Part shown: in pieces, positions 53,304 to 63,133 of the stretch | How the letters are laid out: each line of letters opens with the position of its first letter | Numbering within the stretch: the first letter of the stretch is position 1 | Made by a program: the position numbers and the translations under genes | NCBI GenBank assembly: GCA_041686955.1 | Contig: JAWLCV010000006.1 | Coordinates: 20,917 to 84,916, forward strand | DNA: 64,000 nt | Source: UBA7803 sp041686955 | Lineage (GTDB): Bacteria; Pseudomonadota; Gammaproteobacteria; Pseudomonadales; Azotimanducaceae | Reading direction: 5' to 3' | Notes under the pieces: model-generated | Database searches by the model: none | What the model was told of the DNA's origin: nothing | Seen by the model: only the letters and a program-made list of their open reading frames with translations

Positions 53304-54435
53304 AGGGCCTCCATGAAGCGGACGGCGGAGGCCTCGGCCAGGGGCCCCGCCATGCATTCGCGTACGAATCCGTGAGACAGCAAGCGCCGCGCCGCGGCCT
53401 CGGGCACGCCCCGGGCGGTGAGGTAGAACAGGCTGTCCAGCGCGAGCTGGCCCACCGTGGCGCCGTGGGCGCAGCGCACGTCGTCGGTGTAGATCTCGAG
53501 CTCCGGCTTGGTGTCCATCTCCACGTCCGGATGCAGCGCCAGGTTCCGGTTGCTGAGCTGGGCGTCGCTGCCCGGCGCGTCGGGGTGGATGTGGATGCGG
53601 CCATTGAACACGCTCCGGCCCTTGCCGGCGCCGATGCCGTGGAACTTCTGCCGGCTGGTGGCATGGCCGGCGCGGTGCTCCACCACGAACTGCTGATCCA
53701 GGTGCTGCCCGGGCTCCACGAGGTACGCGCCCGCCAGATCGGCGTCGGCGCCCGGGCCCTCCATGAGCACGTGCACCTCGGCGCGCCGGCGGTTGCCCGC
53801 CACGCAGTTCTGGTTGAGCCGGTATCCGGCATCCTGGGCCAGATGCACCTGGAGCAGCGAGTAGTGGCCCACGTCCCTGGCGTGCGCCGCCCGGTAGTGG
53901 TGTAGGCGGGCGCCGCGTCCGAGATCCACCAGCGCCACCTGGGCGAGAAAACCCTCGGCGTCCATATGCTCCACCAGCGTGAGCTCCGCCCCTGGCTCCA
54001 GCACCAGAAACAGCGGAGCGACCCCGCCCGGGGGAACGTGCATCTCCAGGGGACCGGCGGCAGCCGCGGAGACGTGCACGAACCAGCCTCCGGCCGCGCG
54101 CAGCAGCGCCAGGTCCGCCAGCACGTGACGCGCCCCGTCCAGCCGCTCGCCCACCGCCCGCCGGATTCGCAGGGCGTCGTCGCCTTCGATGGCATCCAGC
54201 GGCACTGCCCGCACCCCGGGCTGATCGATGCCCTCGAGCACGGCCGGGGACCCGGCGCCGAGCCGGGCGAGCTCGTCCAGAAAGGGCTTGATGGGCGTGT
54301 ACTTCCACAGCTCCCGGGTCAGCACCGTCAGCAGATGGTCGCCGGCCCGCTCCCGGACGTGCTCGGCGTCGAGCCACGGACGCTCCCGCGGCGGATCGCC
54401 CACCACCTCCGCCACGTCGGGCAGCGTCAGCGTCT

Positions 54436-54451
<16 letters not shown>
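53300..54451 (-). CDS. sufD: SufD scaffold component
   Basis: The 383-residue protein has the beta-helix core of SufB/SufD (AGAYLVEPGQHLDQQFVVEH; KFHGIGAGKGRSVFNGRIHI; DAQLSNRNLALHPDVEMDTK; ELEIYTDDVRCAHGATVGQL). It pairs with SufB and SufC as the SufBC2D scaffold. A second in-frame ATG at 54439 is possible. It overlaps sufC at its start and sufS at its end. Confidence 0.95.
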
Positions 54452-56684
<2,233 letters not shown>

Positions 56685-56737
56685 GACGTACTGCTCGCAT
56701 CCTGTGAGCGCGCATTGTAACTGCTGGCCCCGGGCGA

Positions 56738-56762
56738 ATACCAGAGTATTTTAGTCGGGTAT
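56738..56762 (-). promoter_or_regulatory. IscR-type (type 1) operator upstream of sufB
   Basis: The 25-bp site fits the IscR type 1 consensus ATASYYGACTRWWWYAGTCRRSTAT with two mismatches, read on the minus strand. The right half AGTCGGGTAT (plus strand) and left half ATACCAGAGT form an imperfect palindrome. A TACAAT hexamer lies downstream toward sufB. No iscR/sufR gene is next to the operon in this window. Confidence 0.68.
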
Positions 56763-56828
56763 TGGCTGACAGGAGGTGGCGCGAGCCCGTAACATGCGCC
56801 GCCTGATTTCAACGGTGCCCCTCGCCCC

Positions 56829-57485
56829 ATGCCCAAGCTGGAGAGACTTCCGGAACCGCACATCTACCAGGCGTACGGGATCTATCTGCTCGATCCGCGA
56901 CACCGGCTGATCCGCCGCCTGAAGAAGGCCTACCAGCCCTCGGTGCACGGCCACAAGACCTGGAATTCCAGCTTTCTGCTCATGGACTACCTGCAGCACG
57001 AGCCCCTGCCCAAGCGCGCCCGGGTGCTCGAGATCGGCTGCGGCTGGGGGCCCGGCTCCGTGTTCTGCGCGAGCCGCTTCAAGGCCCGGGTCACCGGCCT
57101 CGACATCGACAGCGACGTGTTCCCCTTCCTCGAGGTGCTCGCGGTGCTCAACGACGTGGAGGTGACCCCGCTGCCGGGACGCTTCGAGAAGCTCTCCCCC
57201 GCCGACCTGGCCGCCTTCGACGTGATCGTCGGCTCCGACATCTGTTTCTGGGACAAGATGGTCAAGCCGTTGAATCGATTCGTGAATCGCGCCCTGGAAG
57301 CGGGTGTGAAGCGCATCATCATCAGCGATCCGGGACGGCCCACCTTCTACGAGTTCTGCGACCTGGCCCGCCAGCGGCAGCGGGTGGAGCTGCAGGAGTG
57401 GTATTCCACGGAGCCGGAGTACTTCACCGGTGAGGTGGTGGAGATCCGGCGGGACAAGCGGCGGCGCAAGGCGGACACGGCCTGA
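56829..57485 (+). CDS. SAM-dependent methyltransferase (class I)
   Basis: The 218-residue protein has a Rossmann methyltransferase core: ARVLEIGCGWGPGSVF (motif I), ARVTGLDIDSDVFP (motif II) and FDVIVGSDICFWDKMVKPLN, resembling the lysine methyltransferase-like (Methyltransf_16) group. A basic N-terminal segment precedes the fold. The substrate is unknown. It is divergent from sufB and followed by a repeat-rich non-coding stretch. Confidence 0.8.
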   Translation: MPKLERLPEPHIYQAYGIYLLDPRHRLIRRLKKAYQPSVHGHKTWNSSFLLMDYLQHEPLPKRARVLEIGCGWGPGSVFCASRFKARVTGLDIDSDVFPFLEVLAVLNDVEVTPLPGRFEKLSPADLAAFDVIVGSDICFWDKMVKPLNRFVNRALEAGVKRIIISDPGRPTFYEFCDLARQRQRVELQEWYSTEPEYFTGEVVEIRRDKRRRKADTA

Positions 57486-57540
57486 TCCCGGCGGGAGGAG
57501 GGTCGTCGTGGCGCGGCGGCGGCATCCCGGGCTCCCGCCC

Positions 57541-58173
57541 CCACGCCTCGAGGTCCGTCCATCCATCGGGGCCGCCATCGGCCCCGACCGCGCGTCGTGC
57601 ACGTCGCCGGTGCGAGGCGGACGTGGGCTGATTCCGTCAGCGCTGAAGAGGGTCTTCGTAGCGCGGCGGCGGCTTCCCGGGCCCCGGGACCACGCTCAGC
57701 CGCTCCGCGGTGCCCTCACTGCGCAGAGTTGCCGCCCGCTGGCGCCTGCGGCGCCGACCGCGGCCGTCAATCTGCTGCGCTCGGCTTCGCTCAGATGGTC
57801 CCGGTGCCCGTGCTGCCGCCCCCACGCCTCGAGGTCCTTCCATCCATCGGGGCCGCCATCGGACTCGCCATCGGCTCGGCCGCGCGTCGTGCACGTCGCC
57901 GGTGCGGGCGGACGTGGGCTGATTCCGTCAGCGCTGAAGAGGGTCTTCGTAGCGCGGCGGCGGCTTCCCGGGCCCCGGGACCACGCTCAGCCGCTCCGCG
58001 GTGCCCTCACTGCGCAGAGTTGCCGCCCGCTGGCGCCTGCGGCGCCGACCGCGGCCGTCAATCTGCTGCGTTCGGCTTCGCTCAGATGGTCCCGGTGCCC
58101 GGGCTGCAGCCCCCACGCCTCGAGGTCCTTCCATCCATCGGGGCCGCCATCGGACTCGCCATCGGCTCGGCCG
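57541..58173. repeat. ~290-bp tandem repeat in a gene-free region
   Basis: A unit beginning CCACGCCTCGAGGTCC occurs at 57541 (281 bp), 57822 (291 bp) and 58113 (truncated at about 58173). Copies 1 and 2 are nearly identical over about 200 bp. A ~70-bp core (57700-57771 and 57991-58062) recurs as an inverted, slightly diverged copy at 58295-58361 inside the next element. The surrounding 57486-58452 stretch contains long frames but none with protein-like conservation or start signals, so I treat the whole ~970 bp as non-coding. Confidence 0.85.
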
Positions 58174-58220
58174 TGGGACGTGCACCGCCGCGCGAGCGGC
58201 GGCGAGAGCACCCGAACGGT

Positions 58221-58420
58221 GGACGTAACGACGACGCAGCGGGCGGGCCGGGAAAACGAATGCGCGACGACTGTCGCGCCGCCGAACGAAGAAAATTGAC
58301 GGCCTCGGCGCCGCAGGCGCCGCGGGCGGCAACTTTTCGGAGTGAGGGCACCGCGGAGCGGCGGCGCGAAGGCGCGCATTCGTTTTCCCGGCCCGGTCGC
58401 GGGAACGTCTACTTACGTCC
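58221..58420. repeat. 200-bp foldback element with inverted ends
   Basis: A perfect 22-bp inverted repeat (GGGCCGGGAAAACGAATGCG plus two bases; 58245-58266 and 58373-58394) bounds a 106-bp interior. The pairing continues imperfectly outward to GGACGTAA (58221) and TTACGTCC (58413-58420). A smaller hairpin GCGCGAC-GACT-GTCGCGC lies at 58262-58279. The structure resembles a miniature inverted-repeat element or a large structured RNA. Confidence 0.82.
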
Positions 58421-58452
58421 GACCGTCGCGATCGGATGTGGCGAACGCCGGG

Positions 58453-59136
58453 TCAGCCCTCCGCCGTCAGAAACGTCTTCAACTGGTCCGCCATGCTGCT
58501 GCACGCCGACGACCGTACCCGGGCGATGAAGGGCAAGGGCACCACCACCGCGGGCATGTAGCTCGTCCCCACCGCGTCGGAGCTGATCTTCCCCACCGAG
58601 CGACCGTTGCGGATGTCCCACACGGAGGCCTCGTAGGAGGAGTCGTTCTCCCACGTGAGGAAGCCGAAGCAGCCGGCGCCGGCCGTGGTGACGGAGCAGG
58701 TGAGGGAGCCGCCCGAGTCGGTCCGGTCGGTGTCACCGTCGATCCACACCAGGTACCGCAGGCCGAGTTCCTGAAGACGGGCCGCCAGGGTGGGCTGGGC
58801 TATCAGTTCCGGGAGGTCGGTGGTATTGGCCGGCGCGGTGCGGGGCTCGAACCAGGGGAAGAGGGCATCCCGGAACTCCTGCTCGTCGATGACGTTGAGG
58901 GCGCCGCCGCCGTTGGCTACCCGCTTGCTCACGCAGGAGACGAAGCCGAGCTCGGTTTCGCTGTTGGAGGGCAGGGTGCGCCGGCCCAGCACCACGATGG
59001 ATTCGTGGGCTTCCATGCCGGTGGCCGCCTCGCGGATTTCCTGCACGGTAGAGGTCACGCAGCCGCCGAGCGGCACGGCCAGCAGCACGCCGAGCAGCGC
59101 GGTGAGACGGGATCTCGAAGCTGTCGAAGCGTTCAT
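58453..59136 (-). CDS. Putative lipoprotein, operon gene 6
   Basis: The 227-residue product has a lipoprotein signal peptide (LTALLGVLLAVPLGGC, Cys in the lipobox) and a mature domain of unknown family. Visible segments include HESIVVLGRRTLPSNS, SCVSKRVANGGGALNVIDEQ, ELGLRYLVWIDGDTDRTDSG and YEASVWDIRNGRSVGKISSD, with several cysteines (SCVSK, CSVTTAGAGC, SSACSS) that could form disulphides. The ATG overlaps the previous gene's stop (ATGA), so it is coupled to the other lipoprotein. I do not recognise its function. Confidence 0.8.
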   Translation of the reverse strand: MNASTASRSRLTALLGVLLAVPLGGCVTSTVQEIREAATGMEAHESIVVLGRRTLPSNSETELGFVSCVSKRVANGGGALNVIDEQEFRDALFPWFEPRTAPANTTDLPELIAQPTLAARLQELGLRYLVWIDGDTDRTDSGGSLTCSVTTAGAGCFGFLTWENDSSYEASVWDIRNGRSVGKISSDAVGTSYMPAVVVPLPFIARVRSSACSSMADQLKTFLTAEG

Positions 59137-59789
59137 GAGGGTGGACCTCCAAGCTCCGCGGCCAGCCAGGCCTGCACCGCGGGCACACTGCGGAACTGTA
59201 CGGTGAAGAACGCCATGGCGTCGCGCAGGGCGGACAGGCCCGCGGCCTGCAGCGCCGGCTCGCGGCCGCTCATGCCGAAGTCGTTGACGTTGGCCTTGCC
59301 GTAGGCGGTGAGGGGCCACTCGCCGATCAGGGTGCCGTCCCGGTCGTGGAGCTGAAAGCGGTAGCGAACCCAGACCTCGAAGTACTCGGTGCGGGTCTGA
59401 TCCGGGGTGGAGAACTGCACTTCCTCGATGTGGGGCACCAGCACCCCGGCAATCTCGGTGTCCGCGGCTCCGTTCGGCGAGCCCGGGTCGGCCACCGGCC
59501 GAACCGACTCGAACATGCCGATGAGGAGATTCTCGAACATGGTCTGCTGGGCGCTGCCGAGCTCGATGGTCCACTCGCCCCCCGGCTCGAGCTTCTCCTG
59601 ATGAACGTAGGAGCGCAAATCTTCATCCAGGTGAATGCCCATGGCCAGCGGCAGACGATCGACGAGCGGCACCGGCAGCCTGGGCGGCACCGTGACGCTG
59701 GCACCGCCGCAGCCGGCCAGCAGAAGGATGCCCACCGCGAGGAGACTCCTCCAGCGTGACACCAGGTCCATCGGCTGCCCTTCCCGCAT
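59133..59789 (-). CDS. Putative lipoprotein, operon gene 5
   Basis: The 218-residue protein has a lipobox (LLAVGILLLAGC) and a beta-rich mature domain (RLPLAMGIHLDEDLRSYVHQ; TIELGSAQQTMFENLLIGMF; GVLVPHIEEVQFSTP; YFEVWVRYRFQLHDRDGTLI). The layout is reminiscent of small outer-membrane lipoproteins that assist secretion or assembly (the LptE/DUF799-like style), but I cannot assign a family. It starts 21 bp after the vWA gene. An in-frame ATG six codons later is also possible. Confidence 0.8.
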   Translation of the reverse strand: MREGQPMDLVSRWRSLLAVGILLLAGCGGASVTVPPRLPVPLVDRLPLAMGIHLDEDLRSYVHQEKLEPGGEWTIELGSAQQTMFENLLIGMFESVRPVADPGSPNGAADTEIAGVLVPHIEEVQFSTPDQTRTEYFEVWVRYRFQLHDRDGTLIGEWPLTAYGKANVNDFGMSGREPALQAAGLSALRDAMAFFTVQFRSVPAVQAWLAAELGGPPS

Positions 59790-59810
59790 ACGTCTAAGGA
59801 CCTCCCAAGG

Positions 59811-60806
59811 CTACTCGAATTCCGAGAGGCCGACAAAAGTTCCGTTGTTCCGGTAGGCGAGCTCGCGCATCAGCGCCGCGAAGCGGTACACCCGGCCGGA
59901 CGGGCGGTCCAGGTAGACCGGAAAGCCGACGGCGTGAATGCGCACCAGGCGCTGGCCTGTCTCGTCGGCCCGGTTGAGCCGGTCCACCTCGTCCACCACT
60001 TCCTCGATGGAGCGCCCGGTGAAGTCGTCGCCGAACACGTAGATGCTGATGCGCTTGTCCGGGGCGTAGAAGGTCTTGATGGCGGCCTCGATTCCCTCCA
60101 CCGGGCTGGAGTTGGAGAACGGGTTCCAGCTCTGCAGCCGCTGCAGGATGGCGTCGCGGCGGCTCGGCGAGTCGGGGATCCACTCGCCGGCGAAGCGGGG
60201 GAACATGTAGTCGCCCATGTCGTTCATCACCTGTATCCCCTTCACCTGAGGATAGATCGACAGGGTCTCCTGCACCTTGCGCAGTACCTGGCTCCAGGCG
60301 GCGTTGAACATACTGCCCGAGGTGTCGATGACGAAGATGATGTACTCGCTGTCGACGGTGATGCCGCCCACCAGCTCGGTCTTGCGCTGAAAATCCACAC
60401 CGAGCAGCCGCTGCATCTCGTCGGTCAGTGTCTGCTTGGCGGCGGCGAGCTGCTGGGTGGCCTCCAGGGCTTCGTCGCGCCGGTCCACCGTGGTGGAGTA
60501 GCGGCCCAGGATCTCGGTGAGCTCACGCTCCAGCGCCGCCACCTGCAGCAGGTTGTCCTCGAGCTGGCTCTCGGCGTCCGTCACCTGGCGCCGCAGCTCG
60601 GTGATGCGGCCGCGGATCTCGTAGAGCGTCTGCTCGCGTTCGGCGATCTTGCCTTCGAGATCGATCTGGGATTTCTCCAGCAGCACCGGCTCCACGGTCT
60701 TGGTGATGATGAGCAGCAGGATGATGGCGCCGAAGCCGCAGGAGATCACGTCCAGAAAGGACAGGGAAAATTCGGCGATGCCGCGGCGTCCGCGCCGGCG
60801 CCTCAC
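59811..60806 (-). CDS. TolR/MotB-like TM, coiled-coil, von Willebrand A protein, operon gene 4
   Basis: The 331-residue protein has one N-terminal TM with FSLSFLDVISCGFGAIILLL, in which the Asp sits as in the single helix of TolR/ExbD/MotB. A long coiled coil follows (IAEREQTLYEIRGRITELRR), then a von Willebrand A domain with the MIDAS motif IDTSGSM and SSPVEGIEAAIKTFY, and the second motif IYVFGDDFTG. The topology puts the vWA domain in the periplasm. It uses a GTG start overlapping the upstream stop (GTGA). Its TM segment is closely similar to that of the upstream vWA protein, so they are paralogues. Confidence 0.86.
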   Translation of the reverse strand: MRRRRGRRGIAEFSLSFLDVISCGFGAIILLLIITKTVEPVLLEKSQIDLEGKIAEREQTLYEIRGRITELRRQVTDAESQLEDNLLQVAALERELTEILGRYSTTVDRRDEALEATQQLAAAKQTLTDEMQRLLGVDFQRKTELVGGITVDSEYIIFVIDTSGSMFNAAWSQVLRKVQETLSIYPQVKGIQVMNDMGDYMFPRFAGEWIPDSPSRRDAILQRLQSWNPFSNSSPVEGIEAAIKTFYAPDKRISIYVFGDDFTGRSIEEVVDEVDRLNRADETGQRLVRIHAVGFPVYLDRPSGRVYRFAALMRELAYRNNGTFVGLSEFE

Positions 60807-61894
60807 GGCCAGTCCCTCGACGGCGACAGGAACGAGCCGCCCGTGGTGCGGGCCAGGTTCCAGTAGGCGGCGGAAGCCATGGGGTCGCCTTCCATGGGAA
60901 ACATGATGACGTTCACCGGGATTTCGGCGGGCAGCTTCGAGACGGCCTTGCTGTAGAGCTCGAGCCGCTCCCGGCCCGTGACGGTGGCACCTCGGGGGGC
61001 ATTCTCCCCCTGGGTCGGCAGCGAGTCGACGATGAGATAGACGTTGTCCGGCAACGGGTCCAGCTCGCGGATGGCGCTCACCAGATTCACCAGGCTGGTG
61101 CCGCCCTCCGGGGCCGTGGCGCGCAGCCCGTCGAGGGCCGCATCCAGCTCGCGCCCCTCGGCCAGGGGAATCCAGCCGGGCCCGGCGTCGGGCACCAGGG
61201 ACGCAGTGTCGGTGTCGAAGGCGTAGATCTGAAAGTTGGCGTCCAGCGGTAGCTGCGCCCCGAGCCATTCCACGGTGCGCACCGCCCGTTGCCACTTGGG
61301 CGCCGCGCGCTTGCGCTCGTCGCTCATGTTGCGCCGGCGGATGACGTTGACGATGCGCTCGTCGAGCATGCTGGCGGAGGTGTCCAGCGCGATGAGGATG
61401 TGCTTGCCTCCCACCTTGAGGCCGGTGAGGTACTGGCGGTCGCCTTCGCCGGTGAAGCTGCGGATCCGTCCGCCTTCGTTGGCGGCTTCCAGCGCGCGCA
61501 GCCGCTCGAGCTCCTCCTCACGCGTCTCCACGTCAGTCTTCAGCTCCTCGAGGCTCGCCACATGGGCGAGGGATTCCTGTTCCAGGCTCTCGAAATCCTC
61601 CCGGCGCCGTTCGATGGCCGTGCGGGTGCTGGCGAGCTGGGCGTCCGACTCGTCCAGCCGCTGATCGAGGGTCTGCATGCGCTCGAGGAGCTGGAACAGG
61701 TCACGCTCGCCGGTCTGCACCTGGTAGTCCAGCATGCGCACCTCGGCCAGCAGATCCTGATTCACCGTTTCGGCCTGCTCCTCCGCTTCGTGGTTGATGA
61801 TCAGGAAGATGAGCACCACGGCGCCGAACCCGCATGACATCACGTCGAGAAACGACAGTGAGAATACGTTGTTGTCGCGCCGGCGCCTTGCCAT
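60803..61894 (-). CDS. TolR/MotB-like TM, coiled-coil, von Willebrand A protein, operon gene 3
   Basis: The 363-residue protein has N-terminal TM FSLSFLDVMSCGFGAVVLIF with the membrane Asp, a long coiled coil (LFQLLERMQTLDQRLDESDA; EELERLRALEAANEGG) and a von Willebrand A domain (LIALDTSASMLDERIVNVIR for MIDAS; PEGGTSLVNLVSAIRELDPL). It is paralogous to the next gene. The design, one TM with an Asp followed by a periplasmic domain, parallels MotB/TolR but with vWA in place of OmpA or TolR domains. It starts three bases after the actin-like gene. Confidence 0.87.
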   Translation of the reverse strand: MARRRRDNNVFSLSFLDVMSCGFGAVVLIFLIINHEAEEQAETVNQDLLAEVRMLDYQVQTGERDLFQLLERMQTLDQRLDESDAQLASTRTAIERRREDFESLEQESLAHVASLEELKTDVETREEELERLRALEAANEGGRIRSFTGEGDRQYLTGLKVGGKHILIALDTSASMLDERIVNVIRRRNMSDERKRAAPKWQRAVRTVEWLGAQLPLDANFQIYAFDTDTASLVPDAGPGWIPLAEGRELDAALDGLRATAPEGGTSLVNLVSAIRELDPLPDNVYLIVDSLPTQGENAPRGATVTGRERLELYSKAVSKLPAEIPVNVIMFPMEGDPMASAAYWNLARTTGGSFLSPSRDWP

Positions 61895-61897
61895 GGG

Positions 61898-63133
61898 TCA
61901 GTCCGCCACAGCGATGATGAGGTACTCCTCCTCCCCCAGGGTCACTCGATCGCCCGGGTGCAGCGCCCGCGGCGCGGTTGGCCGGGCGCCGTTCACCAAC
62001 GCGTCGGCGGAGCGCAGCAGAAACGCCTCGCCGTCCCGCTCCACCGGCAGCGCCAGCGCCGGCGAGCCGAGCGGCAGGGCCTCGGCTCCCCGCAGGGCGT
62101 GAGTAGCCGCCGGCCGCTCCGGCACGGCCGCCGCCGAGGGAATGACCGTGCCGCGGTGGGGCAGCCGGGTCACCAGCCGAAGCTCCGCGTCCTCGGGGAC
62201 GATGTGCGGCAGGTTGTCGAGGCAGCCGCGGGGCAGGGCGTCGGCGGGTAGCGCCAGGGGCTCGATGTCGAGGGCCCGCAGGGTCCGGTGCAGGCCCGGA
62301 AGGCGGGCGCTGCGGGCGCTCAAGAACACCCGCGCCCCGCGGGGCAGGGCGTCCGCGAGCTGACGGAACCGCTGTTCCGCCTTGTCTTCCAGAGCGCTGC
62401 GGTTCAGCTCCACCCGCCGGGTATGGTCGCCGTGAACGATCTCCACCACCAGCTCCGGGCGCTCCGCCCCGGCGTTCACCCAGTCGTAGACCTGATTGAA
62501 GAGCTGCTGCTCGGTGGCCGCCGCGTGCAGGGGATCGAAGCGGGTCTCGCGGACGAACCGATCGGCGATGACGTTGATCCAGCCCTCCAGCAGCCGGTTC
62601 AGTCCGCACTCCGCCACTTCCTGGGCGGCGGATTTGCGGACCTCGTGGTTCACCTCCAGGGCCGTGATCACGGCGCGCTGCAGCATGACGTCGAGGTGGT
62701 AGGTCTGCGCGGGGGCCTCCCGGGTGGCCACCGCGGCCACGGCGGCGTCGACGAAGCCGCGAACGGCGATGCCGGTTTCCTGGATGACCCCGAGCAGCAC
62801 GCCGAGCTGATCGGGGGAGAGGATGCCCGGCACCGCCAGCAGCACCGCGCCCCCCTCGGCGTCGATCAGCGGCTTCAGCTCCTGCAGGTGGAGATAGACG
62901 AGATCGGCGTGATTGCGGGCGCGTCCGCCGGGCGCCGGCAGCGGGTCCGCGTTCAGCCGGGTCAGGTACTGCTGGTTGGTCTGGCGCGGGTGGACCCGGG
63001 ACAGACGCAGCGCGTCGTCACCGAAGCGGACCTCCCGGTCCAGCACGAGGGCCACCCCGGGGGCGCTGTAGAGCACCCGCTCGTTGCGGTAGAGGGTGAG
63101 GTCGGCGTCGTTGAGCTCGAGAATGCAGGTCAC
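61898..63133 (-). CDS. Actin/Hsp70-fold protein with C-terminal FHA-like domain, operon gene 2
   Basis: The 411-residue soluble protein has an Hsp70/actin-like arrangement: a beta-rich start (CILELNDADLTLYRNERVLY), FGDDALRLSRVHPRQTNQQY, a middle segment AVLLAVPGILSPDQLGVLLG followed by GIAVRGFVDAAVAAVA, and a typical connect region (VFLSARSARLPGLHRTLRAL). The usual phosphate-binding glycine motifs are not evident, so it may be a pseudo-ATPase. The C-terminal ~60 residues (DGEAFLLRSADALVNGARPT; LHPGDRVTLGEEEYLIIAV) resemble an FHA-type beta sandwich. It overlaps the channel gene by four bases. Confidence 0.7.
   Translation of the reverse strand: MTCILELNDADLTLYRNERVLYSAPGVALVLDREVRFGDDALRLSRVHPRQTNQQYLTRLNADPLPAPGGRARNHADLVYLHLQELKPLIDAEGGAVLLAVPGILSPDQLGVLLGVIQETGIAVRGFVDAAVAAVATREAPAQTYHLDVMLQRAVITALEVNHEVRKSAAQEVAECGLNRLLEGWINVIADRFVRETRFDPLHAAATEQQLFNQVYDWVNAGAERPELVVEIVHGDHTRRVELNRSALEDKAEQRFRQLADALPRGARVFLSARSARLPGLHRTLRALDIEPLALPADALPRGCLDNLPHIVPEDAELRLVTRLPHRGTVIPSAAAVPERPAATHALRGAEALPLGSPALALPVERDGEAFLLRSADALVNGARPTAPRALHPGDRVTLGEEEYLIIAVAD

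Noticed and set aside
52095..54377. A 760-codon frame that would fuse upstream sequence to SufS
   Set aside because: The first half is the wrong frame of sufD; SufS begins at the GTG at 53303, overlapping the sufD stop.
57430..58529. Long overlapping frames in the repeat region, for example about 300 codons from 57430 or 57597
   Set aside because: They are produced by tandem duplication of GC-rich DNA without start signals or protein-like composition, and occur in several frames on both strands.
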